Source: CAVQCJ01 sp963849365
GTDB taxonomy: Bacteria > Actinomycetota > Actinomycetes > Prado026
Reading direction: 5' to 3'
NCBI GenBank assembly: GCA_963849365.1
Contig: CAWKHA010000001.1
Location: forward strand, 992,001 to 1,056,000
Length of the DNA stretch: 64,000 nt
Under the pieces are notes generated by a model that saw only the letters and a program-made list of their open reading frames with translations, searched no databases and was not told the DNA's origin. The translations under genes and the position numbers were made by a program. This document shows positions 33,573-46,028 of this stretch, piece by piece. Numbering within the stretch: the first letter of the stretch is position 1; each line of letters starts with the position of its first letter.

Positions 33573-34745
33573 CTAGGCGGCCGGCACCTGCTTGCCCGGG
33601 TCGAGGAACGGGATCGCAGCCGTGGTCGCGTCGACCAGGCGGCCGTCCGCGCCCTCGACCTGCAGCGCAGTGCCGGGCTGCGAGAGCTCGGTCGGCAGCC
33701 AGACATACCCGATGTTCCGTTCCAGCCGCGGCGACCAGATCAGGTCCGTCACCCGGCCCACAGGCTGGCCGTCGTGCAGCGCGGGCCGCACCTCGGAGAT
33801 CTCGAAGGCCAGCGGTTCGCCCGGCATCTCGATGCCGACCAGCCGGCGCGTGACGCCCTCCCGCCGGATCCGCTCGAGCGCTGCCTTGCCGACGTAGTCG
33901 GCCTCCTGCTCCTCGACCAGCCGCTCCAGACCCATGACCTGGAACGGGTTGTCGGCGAGGGTGATGTCGGAGTTGTAGTTGAAGATGCCGGCCTCGATCC
34001 GGCGGGCCTCGCAGGGTGCGATCGGCCGGATCTCGTGCTCGCGACCCGCGGCCATGATCGCGTCCCACAGGTCCGCGCCGCGGGTCGAGTCGGTCAAGTA
34101 CACCTCGTAGCCGACCTCGCCGGTCCAGCCGGTCCGGCTGACCACCACCGGGATGCCGTCGATGTCGGCGTCCATCGTCCAGTAGTAGCGCACGTCCAGT
34201 ACCGCGTCGCCGACCAGGCTGCGCATGACGTCCTTGGCCTTGGGTCCCTGCACTTGCACCGGGTGTACGTCCGGCAGCGACACCTCGACGTCCATCCCGC
34301 GGCCGGTGGCGATCCCGAGCGCGTACAGGTGCACGTCGCTGTCGGCCAGGCACAGCCAGAACGAGTCCTCGGCCCGGCGCAGCAGGACCGGGTCGTTGAC
34401 GATGCCGCCGTCCGGTGCGGTGATCAGCACGTACTTCCCCTGGCCGACGGCGCACCGGGTCAGGTCCCGGCAGGTCAGCATGTTGGTCAGCTCGAAGGCG
34501 TCCGGCCCGCTGATCTGCACGACGCGCTCGACCCCGACGTCCCACAGAGTCACCCCGTCGAGCAGGGCCCAGTACTCGGCCACGGGGTCGTCGTAGTAGC
34601 CGGGCAGGTACATGTGGTTGTAGATGTCGTACGCGGTGCATCCGGCGCGCAGCGTGGACTCGAACATCGGCGACTTGCGGTACCAGGGGCCGAAGTACAG
34701 CGTGCTCGACGTCGGCAGGAGCTCAGTGGGCGTGCTGGCAACCAT
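33573..34745 (-). CDS. GcvT/DmdA-like THF-dependent aminomethyl- or demethyltransferase
   Basis: 390 residues of the GcvT fold: WALLDGVTLWDVGVERVVQI, ISGPDAFELTNMLTCRDLTR, QGKYVLITAPDGGIVNDPVL, VVVSRTGWTGEVGYEVYLTD and PCEARRIEAGIFNYNSDITL. The product acts on a methylated donor with tetrahydrofolate. It is not the regular glycine-cleavage T protein: no gcvH/gcvP neighbours, and the CEARRIEAG/NYNSD block resembles DMSP demethylase DmdA and related demethylases. ATG 34745 has AGGAGG five bases upstream. Co-directional and 99 bp downstream of ahcY, supporting a methyl-group-recycling role. The true donor is not known. Confidence 0.85.
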   Translation of the reverse strand: MVASTPTELLPTSSTLYFGPWYRKSPMFESTLRAGCTAYDIYNHMYLPGYYDDPVAEYWALLDGVTLWDVGVERVVQISGPDAFELTNMLTCRDLTRCAVGQGKYVLITAPDGGIVNDPVLLRRAEDSFWLCLADSDVHLYALGIATGRGMDVEVSLPDVHPVQVQGPKAKDVMRSLVGDAVLDVRYYWTMDADIDGIPVVVSRTGWTGEVGYEVYLTDSTRGADLWDAIMAAGREHEIRPIAPCEARRIEAGIFNYNSDITLADNPFQVMGLERLVEEQEADYVGKAALERIRREGVTRRLVGIEMPGEPLAFEISEVRPALHDGQPVGRVTDLIWSPRLERNIGYVWLPTELSQPGTALQVEGADGRLVDATTAAIPFLDPGKQVPAA

Positions 34746-34844
34746 GGTGGCCCTCCTGAATGGGCGTTCAGATGGACCCAGGATCGTCCCCGGCCGGGGT
34801 GTCGCGCAAGGGTCCGGTGCCGGCCGCGGCCTGGCGACAAGTGC

Positions 34845-36311
34845 TCAGTAGCGGTAGTAGTCCGGTTTGTACGGTCCCTCGACGTGCACGCCGATGTACT
34901 CCGCCTGCGCCTTGCTGAGCCTGGTCAGCTCGACGCCCAGGGCGTCCAGGTGCAGCCGGGCGACCTTCTCGTCCAGGTGCTTGGGCAGGACGTACACCTG
35001 CCGGTCGTACTTCTCCCGGTTGACGAACAGCTCCATCTGCGCGATCACCTGGTTGGTGAACGAGTTCGACATGACGAAGCTCGGGTGGCCGGTGGCGTTG
35101 CCCAGGTTCAGCAGGCGGCCCTCGCTGAGCACGATGATCGAGTGCGCCGGCCGGTCGCCCTCGGCCGGGAACACCCACTCGTCGACCTGCGGCTTGATCG
35201 TGTTCCGGACGACGCCCGGCGTGGTCTCCAGGCCGGCCATGTCGATCTCGTTGTCGAAGTGCCCGATGTTGCCGACCACAGCCTGGTGCTTCATCGCCTT
35301 CATGTCGGCCACGGTGATGATGTCCTTGTTGCCCGTGCAGGTGATGAAGAAGTCCGCCACGGCGACGACCCTGTCCAGGGTGGTGACCTGGTAGCCGTCC
35401 ATGGCGGCCTGCAGCGCGCAGATCGGGTCGACCTCGGTGACGATCACCCGGGCGCCCTGGCCGCGCAGCGACTCCGCGCAGCCCTTGCCCACGTCGCCGT
35501 ACCCGAACACCACGACCACCTTGCCGCCGATGAGCATGTCGGTGGCCCGGTTGAGGCCGTCGATGAGCGAGTGCCGGCAGCCGTACTTGTTGTCGAACTT
35601 GCTCTTGGTCACCGAGTCGTTGACGTTGATGGCCGGGAAGAGCAGCTCTCCCGTGCGGGCGAACTCGTACAGCCGGTGCACGCCGGTGGTGGTCTCCTCG
35701 GTGACGCCGACGATGCCGGCGGCGATGCGGGTGAAGCGGTTCGCGTCGGTCGCGAGGCTGCGCCGCAGCACGTCCAGGATGACGCGGTACTCGTGCGGGT
35801 CGTCGGGCCCGGGCTGCGGCACCGCGCCGGCCCGCTCGAACTCCACGCCCTTGTGCACCAGCAGCGTCGCGTCCCCGCCGTCGTCGAGGACCATGTTGGG
35901 CCCGACCGGCGCGCCCGACTCGTCGGTGAACTCGAACAGCCGCTCGGTGCACCACCAGTACTCCTCGAGCGTCTCGCCCTTCCAGGCGAAGACCGGCACG
36001 CCCGCGGGGGCGTCAGGAGTGCCGTCCGGGCCCACCACCACCGCGGCCGCGGCGTGGTCCTGGGTGGAGAAGATGTTGCAGCTGACCCAGCGGACCTCGG
36101 CGCCGAGCGCGACCAGCGTCTCGATGAGCACCGCAGTCTGGATCGTCATGTGCAGCGAGCCGGCGACGCGGGCGCCGCGCAGCGGCTGGGCCTGCGCGAA
36201 CTCCGCGCGCGTGGACATCAGGCCTGGCATCTCGTGCTCGGCCAGCCGGATCTCCTTGCGGCCGTAGTCGGCGAGGGTGAGGTCGCTGACTCTGTAGTCG
36301 CCGGTCTTCAT
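34845..36311 (-). CDS. ahcY: Adenosylhomocysteinase (S-adenosyl-L-homocysteine hydrolase)
   Basis: 488 residues, the long actinomycete form. NAD-binding motif VVVFGYGDVGKGCAESLRGQ, VTEVDPICALQAAMDGYQV, the substrate loop NVNDSVTKSKFDNKYGCRHS, and the C-terminal PYKPDYYRY that closes the NAD site of the partner subunit. It cleaves SAH to adenosine and homocysteine in the activated-methyl cycle. It shares a strand with the GcvT-like gene. ATG 36311. Its upstream leader (about 90 bp to the TetR stop) shows no recognisable SAH riboswitch. Confidence 0.97.
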   Translation of the reverse strand: MKTGDYRVSDLTLADYGRKEIRLAEHEMPGLMSTRAEFAQAQPLRGARVAGSLHMTIQTAVLIETLVALGAEVRWVSCNIFSTQDHAAAAVVVGPDGTPDAPAGVPVFAWKGETLEEYWWCTERLFEFTDESGAPVGPNMVLDDGGDATLLVHKGVEFERAGAVPQPGPDDPHEYRVILDVLRRSLATDANRFTRIAAGIVGVTEETTTGVHRLYEFARTGELLFPAINVNDSVTKSKFDNKYGCRHSLIDGLNRATDMLIGGKVVVVFGYGDVGKGCAESLRGQGARVIVTEVDPICALQAAMDGYQVTTLDRVVAVADFFITCTGNKDIITVADMKAMKHQAVVGNIGHFDNEIDMAGLETTPGVVRNTIKPQVDEWVFPAEGDRPAHSIIVLSEGRLLNLGNATGHPSFVMSNSFTNQVIAQMELFVNREKYDRQVYVLPKHLDEKVARLHLDALGVELTRLSKAQAEYIGVHVEGPYKPDYYRY

Positions 36312-36398
36312 GCGGTCTCCCTGACGAGTGCGGCCACGGCGGCCGGCTGGATGGTTGGCGGAGTCGGTCGGATTCGGGGTGGGCTCGGGGTTCGCGGG

Positions 36399-36998
36399 TC
36401 AGTCGGCTGCGACGCCACGGCTGCGCAGCAGGAGCACGCCGAGCTCGCGGGCGCGCGCCGCCGCGTCGACGTCACCCTCGTGCGCGGCCATGATCGAGCC
36501 TTTCATGAGGATGTGCCACTGTCGGGCGAACGCGTCCGGGTCCTCGATGCCGGCCCGGTCCGCCAGCTCGGTGATGAACGCCCGGATGTTGGCCAGATGC
36601 TCGACGCTGGCCCGCCGGACCGGGCTGTCGATGTCCTTGACCTCGACCATGGTCGTGAGGAACGCGCAGCCGTCGAAGCCGGGACCGGCGAACCAGTCGC
36701 CGAACACGTCGAAGATGGCCAGCAGCTGCTCGCCCGCAGTGCTGCCGCGCTCGAGTGCCTGGGCCCGCAGCCACTCGTGCGTCCAGATCCGTTCGCGGCG
36801 CTGCAGGAAGTCGATGATGAGGTCGTCCTTCGACGGGTAGTTCCGGTAGAGCGTCATCTTGGCCGCACCCGCCCTGGCGATGACGGCGTCCACCCCGACG
36901 CTCTGGGTGCCGCCACGGCTGAAGAGGTCGTACGCGGCTCGCCCGATCCGCTCGCGCCCGCTCTGCTGCCGGTCGCGCGCGTGGCCCTGCCCGGTCAT
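36399..36998 (-). CDS. TetR family transcriptional regulator
   Basis: 199 residues. The N-terminal HTH (RERIGRAAYDLFSRGGTQSV, then ARAGAAKMTLYRNYPSKDDL) and the helical effector domain are canonical. ATG 36998 gives MTGQGHARDRQQSG; upstream Arg-rich codons are shadow. It stands directly upstream of, and in the same direction as, ahcY and the GcvT-like gene (87 bp), so it may control them, but it is also divergent to yceI. No ligand can be predicted. Confidence 0.9.
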   Translation of the reverse strand: MTGQGHARDRQQSGRERIGRAAYDLFSRGGTQSVGVDAVIARAGAAKMTLYRNYPSKDDLIIDFLQRRERIWTHEWLRAQALERGSTAGEQLLAIFDVFGDWFAGPGFDGCAFLTTMVEVKDIDSPVRRASVEHLANIRAFITELADRAGIEDPDAFARQWHILMKGSIMAAHEGDVDAAARARELGVLLLRSRGVAAD

Positions 36999-37158
36999 CG
37001 AGGTCGCTCCGCCATCCCGGGCCGGCCTGGACCCTCGGCCCCTGCGGCGCAGTGTATCCACGTGCGATCGACGCCGACGGCGGCGAACGTCGCCGTCACG
37101 ACCGTGCTCCGTTCCCGTCCACGCATTCGCGCGGTGTCGCCGCAGTAGCCTCGGCGCC

Positions 37159-37722
37159 ATGGCGCTGGCAGCGGGTGCGTACGCGATCGGCCCCGAGAAC
37201 GGGCAGCTGCACCTGCGCACCACTCGGGAAGGCGCGGCGGCCAGGATCGGTCATGACCTGCTCATCGAGGTCGGGGCCTGGTCCGGCAGGCTCAGCGTGG
37301 ACGGCGACGGACCTGTGGGGGCGCGCCTCACGGTCGAGGCCGAGACGGGGTCGCTGGCGATCGTGGCCGGCTCCGGCGGCGCCGTGCCGCTGTCGGCCGG
37401 CGACCGCACCGACATCGTGGCGACCGCCCGGCGGTTGCTCGACGTGGACCACTACCCGCAGGCCGCGTTCGCATCGGACGAGGTCGACCCTGCTCCGGAC
37501 GGTGACGGCGGCACCCTCCGGGGGACGCTCACCCTGCTCGGTCGGTCCAGGCCGGTGGCGTTCGAGGTGGCTGCAGCCGGCCCGGGCCGCTGGCGAGCCA
37601 CGGCGACCCTCCTCCAGTCGCAGTTCGGGATCAGGCCGTACCAGGCGCTCTTCGGCGCGCTGCGCCTGGCCGACCCGGTCACGGTCGAGGTCTCGGTCGA
37701 CGTGGGCTCGTCGCTGCTGTGA
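37159..37722 (+). CDS. YceI family protein
   Basis: 187 residues with the YceI lipocalin-like pattern: YAIGPENGQLHLRTTREG, ARIGHDLLIEVGAWSGRLSV (the conserved FxxxH), VDHYPQAAFASDEV and GTLTLLGRSRPVAFEV, ending FGALRLADPVTVEVSVDV. The family binds isoprenoid-like lipids and is linked to stress responses. Unlike Gram-negative YceI it has no signal peptide, the usual state in actinomycetes. ATG 37159. Divergent from a TetR gene. Confidence 0.9.
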   Translation: MALAAGAYAIGPENGQLHLRTTREGAAARIGHDLLIEVGAWSGRLSVDGDGPVGARLTVEAETGSLAIVAGSGGAVPLSAGDRTDIVATARRLLDVDHYPQAAFASDEVDPAPDGDGGTLRGTLTLLGRSRPVAFEVAAAGPGRWRATATLLQSQFGIRPYQALFGALRLADPVTVEVSVDVGSSLL

Positions 37723-37756
37723 TCCGCGGCGTGAACCATCCTGACCGGGTGGCCGG

Positions 37757-39631
<1,875 letters not shown>

Positions 39632-39640
39632 GATGCCTCC

Positions 39641-41195
<1,555 letters not shown>

Positions 41196-41204
41196 TCGGG
41201 TCTC

Positions 41205-42545
41205 CTAGTCTGCCTCGGACGAGCCGATCACGATGTGCGGGACGTCGCCCTGGTCGTCGCCCCAGGCGATCCGCCGGGGCGCGGAGTGGCTCTCGACGAC
41301 GGCTGCGTGGTCCCGGTCGAAGTAGTCCCAGGCCCAGGACAGGAAGGCGTCGGTCTTGCTGTGCACGCCGGACAGCAGCATCGCGTGCACGCCGAGCCAG
41401 GCAGCGAAGGCCAGCGGACCCTCGACCTGGTGGCGGTGCCGGCCGACCTCGGCGACAGCGGCGTTGCGGCCGATCATCGCCATGATGCCTTTGTCCTTGT
41501 AGCGGAACGGCTCCGGGTCCTTCCCGTCGATCTCGCGCAGGATGTTGGCAGCCGCCCATCCCCCGGCCTGCTGAGCGACCGAGCCCAGCTGCGGCAGCGC
41601 GGCACCGCCCAGAGCGTCGGCTCCGGCCGGGATGTTGGCGACGTCGCCGACTGCGTACACGCCAGGCAGGCCGGGCACCCGCAGGTCGGGCGCCACGTCG
41701 ATCCGTCCGCCGTGGCCGGGCTGCACCCCTGCTGCCTGGACGATGTCCGCGGCGGCCTCGCCACCGGCCCACACCACCGTCCGGGTGGCGATGCCGGTGC
41801 CGTCGTCCAGGTCGACGCCGTCGGTGCGCACACCGGCGACGCCGACCCCCAGCCGCACCTGGACCCCGGCCTGGGTCAGCTTCTCGTACGCGTAGTCGTG
41901 CGCCTTGTCGGAGAACTGCGGCAGCAGCGCCGTGCCGCGGTCCACCAGCACGACCTGCGGCGAGCGGCGCAGGTGACCCTCGCGGGAGAAGGCGCGCAGC
42001 AGCTCGGCGGTCGCGCCGGCCGTCTCCACGCCGGTCGCACCCGCCCCCACCACGACGATGTCCAGGGCGCCGGGCTCGTCCGTGGCTTCCCAGCCGGCTC
42101 CGTCCCCGGCCTGCGCCGCCCGCAACAGCCGTTGCAGGTGCCGGCGCAGCCGTTCGGCGTCGGCCACCGAGTAGAGCGGGAACGAATGCCCGGCGGCGCC
42201 CGGGACGCCGAAGAAGTTCGGCCGCGCTCCCGCGGCGACCACGACGTAGTCACCGCTGCGGACCTGCCCGTCCGCGAGCGTGAGGCTGTGGTCGGAGAGC
42301 TTGGCGGTCTCGACGCTCGCGGTCACCACCTCGACCGTCGGGTGGTCGGCGAAGACGGTCCGCAGCGGCCGGGCGATGTCCTCGGCCGGCAGCTGGGACG
42401 TGGCCACCTGGTACAGCATCGGCTGGAACTGGTGGTAGTCGTTGCGGTCCACGAGGACCACGGGCAGGCCCCGCCCCCCCAGCTCTTTCGCCGCGGCGAC
42501 ACCGGCCAGCCCGCCGCCCAGGACCACTGTGCTCGGTCCGCTCAT
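41205..42545 (-). CDS. Type II NADH dehydrogenase-like FAD oxidoreductase
   Basis: 446 residues with two Rossmann folds. FAD motif VVLGGGLAGVAAAKELGGRG and DYHQFQPMLYQVAT near the N-terminus; NAD motif LDIVVVGAGATGVETAGATA in the middle; the second FAD-contact block VPGLPGVYAVGDVANIP near residue 300. The C-terminal WLGVHAMLLSGVHSKTDAFL helix is the membrane anchor of NDH-2 enzymes. It should pass electrons from NADH to quinone without pumping protons. ATG 42545. It lies between an SDR and the GMC oxidoreductase in the cydAB operon, so quinol from it could be used by cytochrome bd. Confidence 0.9.
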   Translation of the reverse strand: MSGPSTVVLGGGLAGVAAAKELGGRGLPVVLVDRNDYHQFQPMLYQVATSQLPAEDIARPLRTVFADHPTVEVVTASVETAKLSDHSLTLADGQVRSGDYVVVAAGARPNFFGVPGAAGHSFPLYSVADAERLRRHLQRLLRAAQAGDGAGWEATDEPGALDIVVVGAGATGVETAGATAELLRAFSREGHLRRSPQVVLVDRGTALLPQFSDKAHDYAYEKLTQAGVQVRLGVGVAGVRTDGVDLDDGTGIATRTVVWAGGEAAADIVQAAGVQPGHGGRIDVAPDLRVPGLPGVYAVGDVANIPAGADALGGAALPQLGSVAQQAGGWAAANILREIDGKDPEPFRYKDKGIMAMIGRNAAVAEVGRHRHQVEGPLAFAAWLGVHAMLLSGVHSKTDAFLSWAWDYFDRDHAAVVESHSAPRRIAWGDDQGDVPHIVIGSSEAD

Positions 42546-42577
42546 CGTCGGCAGCCTCCTTCCCGGACGCTGCAGCC

Positions 42578-43345
42578 TCACAACCCGGGGCTGCCGTGCA
42601 TGATCCCGCCGTCGGCGAAGACGGTCGTCGCGGTGAGGTAGCCCGCGCCCTCGTCGGCCAGGAACGCGACCAGGCCGGCGATCTCCTCGGGCTGGGCCAT
42701 CCGCCCGAGCGGGATGGCCGCGTCGAGCGTCTTCATCTTCTCCGGGTCGTTCATGGTCGAGGTGTTGATGGGGGTAGCCACGGCACCCGGACCGACGCCC
42801 ACGACCTGGATGCCGTACTGGCCGAGCTCGACGCCGGCGGTGCGGGTGAGCATGCGCATGCCGCCCTTGGACAGGCAGTAGGCCGTGTTGCCCGGCATCG
42901 GCCAGTCCTCGTGCACCGAGGTCATGTTGATGATCCGGCCGCCGGTACCCTGCGCGATCATCTGCTTCGCGGCGATCTGGGTCCCGAAGAAGGCACTCTT
43001 CAGGTTGATCTCCATCACCCGCTCGTACTGGTCCTCGGTCGTGTCCAGGATCGAGGTGCGGGTCTCGATGCCGGCGTTGTTGACCATGATGTCGAGCCGG
43101 CCGAAGGCTTCGACGGTCTTGCTGACGAGCATCTCCAGGTCGGACACCTTGCTGACGTCCGCCTGGATCCCGACGGCGCGGTCGCCGAGGGCGTGCACCT
43201 GCTTCTCCAGCTGCTCGGTCGCATCAGGGTTCGCGACGTAGTCGATGACGATGTTCGCGCCCTGCTCGGCCAGGGCGAGGACGACGGCCTTGCCGATGCC
43301 GCTGTTGCCTCCGGTGACGACAGCCACCTTTCCGTGCAGGCTCAT
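42578..43345 (-). CDS. SDR family oxidoreductase (glucose 1-dehydrogenase-like)
   Basis: 255 residues. TGGNSGIGKAVVLALAEQGA (NAD(P) site), VNNAGIETRTSILDTTEDQY, Ser in INMTSVHEDWPMPGN and the catalytic YCLSKGG. The MEINLKSAFFGTQIAAKQMI and GPGAVATPINTSTMNDPEKM blocks are close to glucose 1-dehydrogenases of the Bacillus type. ATG 43345 overlaps the cydB stop by 4 bp. Reaction inferred: sugar or polyol oxidation giving NAD(P)H. Confidence 0.9.
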   Translation of the reverse strand: MSLHGKVAVVTGGNSGIGKAVVLALAEQGANIVIDYVANPDATEQLEKQVHALGDRAVGIQADVSKVSDLEMLVSKTVEAFGRLDIMVNNAGIETRTSILDTTEDQYERVMEINLKSAFFGTQIAAKQMIAQGTGGRIINMTSVHEDWPMPGNTAYCLSKGGMRMLTRTAGVELGQYGIQVVGVGPGAVATPINTSTMNDPEKMKTLDAAIPLGRMAQPEEIAGLVAFLADEGAGYLTATTVFADGGIMHGSPGL

Positions 43346-44400
43346 GCCAGGACTCCTTCGCCGGCTGGAGCGGACGGGTCCGGGGCCGGACCCGCAGGGC
43401 CGTGGGCCGGCGGCGGACCGCTCACCCGACGGCGGAACACGACGTACGTCCAGACCTGGTAGGCGAGGACGACCGGGACGAGCACGACGGCGACGACCGT
43501 CATGACCGTGAGCGCGTAGTCGCCCGACGCGGTGCCGGCGACGGTGAGGCTGTCGGCGGCGCTCGTGCTGGAGACCATCACGTCCGGGTACAGGTTGGTG
43601 AACACCGACACCACGGTCAGGCCGATCGTGACGGCCGTCGCGGCGAACGCGGTCCCCTCGCGGCGGGCCCGTACGGCCAGCAGGGCGGCCAGCACGGCCA
43701 GCACGGCCACCGCCGGTGGCAGCACGCCGCGCAGGAAGCCGGCGGCGGAGATCGACGGCGTCCACACCGCGAAGCCGACCAGGAGGACGGCGGCCGGCCA
43801 GACGGCCCGCTCCGCCACCAGGTGCGCCCGCTCGCGGACGGCGCCGTCGGTGCGCAGCGCGAGGAACGTCGCCCCGTGCAGCAGGCAGAGGGCGACCAGC
43901 GTCACACCGACCAGCAGCCCGTACGGCGTGAGGATGTCCCATGTCGAGCCAGTGAACTCCTCGTCGGAGTCGATCGGCAGTCCGACCAGCAGGTCGCCGA
44001 GCGCCACGCCGATGAGCAGCGGTGCCAGGGCGCTGCCGAGCGTCAGGCTCCACGACCACGTCCCCCGCCAGCGTCCGCCGGCCAGCCGACCGCGGAACTC
44101 GAACGACACCCCACGCCCGATCAGCGCGAGCAGCAGAAGCACCATCGCCAGGTAGGCGGCCGAGAACCAGGTCGCGTACCAGCTGGGGAACGCCGCGAAG
44201 ATCGCGGCTCCCCCGACGATGAGCCACACCTCGTTGCCGTCCCAGAACGGGCCGATGGAGTTGATGGCGACCCGGCGCTCGGTGTCGGTGCGGCCGACGA
44301 CCTGGTGCAGCATGCCCACGCCGAAGTCGAAACCCTCGAGCACGAAGAACCCGGTCCACAGGAAGGCGATGACGACGAACCAGAGCACGGGCAGGGACAT
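43342..44400 (-). CDS. cydB: Cytochrome bd ubiquinol/menaquinol oxidase subunit II
   Basis: 352 residues with about eight to nine TM helices. Hallmarks: LWFVVIAFLWTGFFVLEGFD, GPFWDGNEVWLIVGGAAIFA and WSLTLGSALAPLLIGVALGD. It is the partner of CydA, completing the O2-reducing bd oxidase. The C-terminus adds a Pro/Ala/Gly-rich tail of about 25 residues (SGPPPAHGPAGPAPDPSAPA). ATG 44400 is 22 bp after cydA. No cydC/cydD exporter genes follow; instead an SDR gene overlaps the stop. Confidence 0.95.
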   Translation of the reverse strand: MSLPVLWFVVIAFLWTGFFVLEGFDFGVGMLHQVVGRTDTERRVAINSIGPFWDGNEVWLIVGGAAIFAAFPSWYATWFSAAYLAMVLLLLALIGRGVSFEFRGRLAGGRWRGTWSWSLTLGSALAPLLIGVALGDLLVGLPIDSDEEFTGSTWDILTPYGLLVGVTLVALCLLHGATFLALRTDGAVRERAHLVAERAVWPAAVLLVGFAVWTPSISAAGFLRGVLPPAVAVLAVLAALLAVRARREGTAFAATAVTIGLTVVSVFTNLYPDVMVSSTSAADSLTVAGTASGDYALTVMTVVAVVLVPVVLAYQVWTYVVFRRRVSGPPPAHGPAGPAPDPSAPAGEGVLA

Positions 44401-44422
44401 CGCACCTCCTCGGCAGCTCGGG

Positions 44423-45826
44423 TCAGTACGTCAGGGCCGGGACGAGCGGTCCGGGGCCTTCGGAAGGCTCGGGCTCCGCGGGCTCGAGCTCGCGCCCGCG
44501 CCGGGCGTAGCGCAGCATCAGGAACACGTTGACCGCGCCCAGCACGATGTAGATGCCGTAGAACACCACGAGGCTGATCACGATCTGGGTGACGCCGACC
44601 GACGGCGACACCCCGTCCGCGGTCTGCATCAGCCCCTGCACGATCCACGGCTGGCGACCGCTCTCGGTGAGCATCCAGCCCGCGGTGTTCATCAGGAACG
44701 GCGCCACCACGGCCCAGGTCGCGACCAGCAGGAACACCCGGGACATCCCGAGCCGGCGACGCCACAACAGCCAGGCCGCCCACAGCGCCAGCAGCGCACC
44801 AAGGCTGCCGAGGTACGCCATCACGCGCATCGACCAGTACTGGATGAACACGTTCGGCACGTAGTTGCCCGGTCCGTACTCCTGCTGGTACTGCGCGTTC
44901 AGCTCGTTCAGGCCCTCGACCGAGCCGTTCCAGGTGCCGGTGGCCAGGATCGACAGCAGGTGCGGGATCTCGATGATCTGCGTGGGTGTCTCGTCGTTGT
45001 TGCCGCCGCCGACCTGGATGAGGGAGAACGAGCACGGCCCGCAGTTCGTCCACTGCGCCTCGGCCGCTGCGATCTTCATCGGCTGGTACGTCGTCTCGAT
45101 GATGCCCAGGTGGCTGCCCACCATCAGCACGAGCAGCGCGGAGGGCAGCAGCACCAGCACCGACACCTTGGCCGACCGCTCGAACATCTCCACGTGCTGG
45201 CGCCTGCGCAGGTGCCACGCGGAGACGGCCAGCATCACGAACGAGCCGGTCACGAACGAGGCGAGCACGACGTGCGCGTAGGCCCACAGGAACACCGGGT
45301 TCGTCATCACCGCCCCGATGGACGACAGCTGCGGGCGACCGGTCGACGCGTTCGTGGTGTAGCCGACCGGGTGCTGCATCCACGAGTTCGCCGCCATGAT
45401 GAACGCGGCCGAGCCCACCGTGCCGAGCGCGACCAGCCACGCCGACGCGAGATGCACGCCGCGTGGCAGGACGTTCCAGCCGAAGATCCACAGGCCGATG
45501 AACGTCGACTCGAGGAAGAACGCGGCCAGCCCTTCCATCGCCAGCGGCGCCCCGAAGACGTCGCCGACGAAGCGGGAGTAGTCCGACCAGTTCATCCCGA
45601 ACTCGAACTCCTGGACCAGACCGGTGACCACGCCCACCGCGACGTTGATGAGGAACAGCGTCCCGAAGAACTTGGTGAGCCTGCGGTGCTCGGGCGCGCC
45701 CGTGCGGTACCACAGTGTGTGCAGGATCGCCACCAGGAAGGCCAGCCCGATCGTCACGGGCACGAAGAAGAAGTGGTAGATGCTCGTCGAGGCGAACTGC
45801 AGCCGAGCCAGGTCGAGCGCAGACAT
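44423..45826 (-). CDS. cydA: Cytochrome bd ubiquinol/menaquinol oxidase subunit I
   Basis: 467 residues with nine TM helices. Heme ligand region: FASTSIYHFFFVPVTIGLAF (conserved His), then EFEFGMNWSDYSRFVGDVFG, HVVLASFVTGSFVMLAVSAW and a short Q-loop ending GRQPWIVQGLMQTADGVSP. The GRQPW form and the short Q-loop are typical of actinomycete and firmicute CydA. It oxidises quinol and reduces O2 with high affinity, important under low oxygen. ATG 45826. It heads the six-gene minus-strand operon down to 37757. Confidence 0.96.
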   Translation of the reverse strand: MSALDLARLQFASTSIYHFFFVPVTIGLAFLVAILHTLWYRTGAPEHRRLTKFFGTLFLINVAVGVVTGLVQEFEFGMNWSDYSRFVGDVFGAPLAMEGLAAFFLESTFIGLWIFGWNVLPRGVHLASAWLVALGTVGSAAFIMAANSWMQHPVGYTTNASTGRPQLSSIGAVMTNPVFLWAYAHVVLASFVTGSFVMLAVSAWHLRRRQHVEMFERSAKVSVLVLLPSALLVLMVGSHLGIIETTYQPMKIAAAEAQWTNCGPCSFSLIQVGGGNNDETPTQIIEIPHLLSILATGTWNGSVEGLNELNAQYQQEYGPGNYVPNVFIQYWSMRVMAYLGSLGALLALWAAWLLWRRRLGMSRVFLLVATWAVVAPFLMNTAGWMLTESGRQPWIVQGLMQTADGVSPSVGVTQIVISLVVFYGIYIVLGAVNVFLMLRYARRGRELEPAEPEPSEGPGPLVPALTY

Positions 45827-46028
45827 CCAACCCTCCGCCCGTGACTCGCCGCAGGGGACCGCGACCCGCTCCCGAACGTAGACCCGGGGGCGGCGGGCGG
45901 ACCAGACCGATCAGATGAATTCCTCGGGTCAGGGGAAATCCGGGGCACATCGCCCGTTTGCGTGGCATGGCGGCGCGCCTGCTGCCAGGATCGGACCGGT
46001 ACTTGATCACTTCCCCCTCGGAGGCCGC

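Noticed and set aside
36312..36398. Possible SAH riboswitch upstream of ahcY
   Set aside because: No conserved SAH-riboswitch core or pairing could be found by eye; the leader is short and GC-rich without matching motifs.
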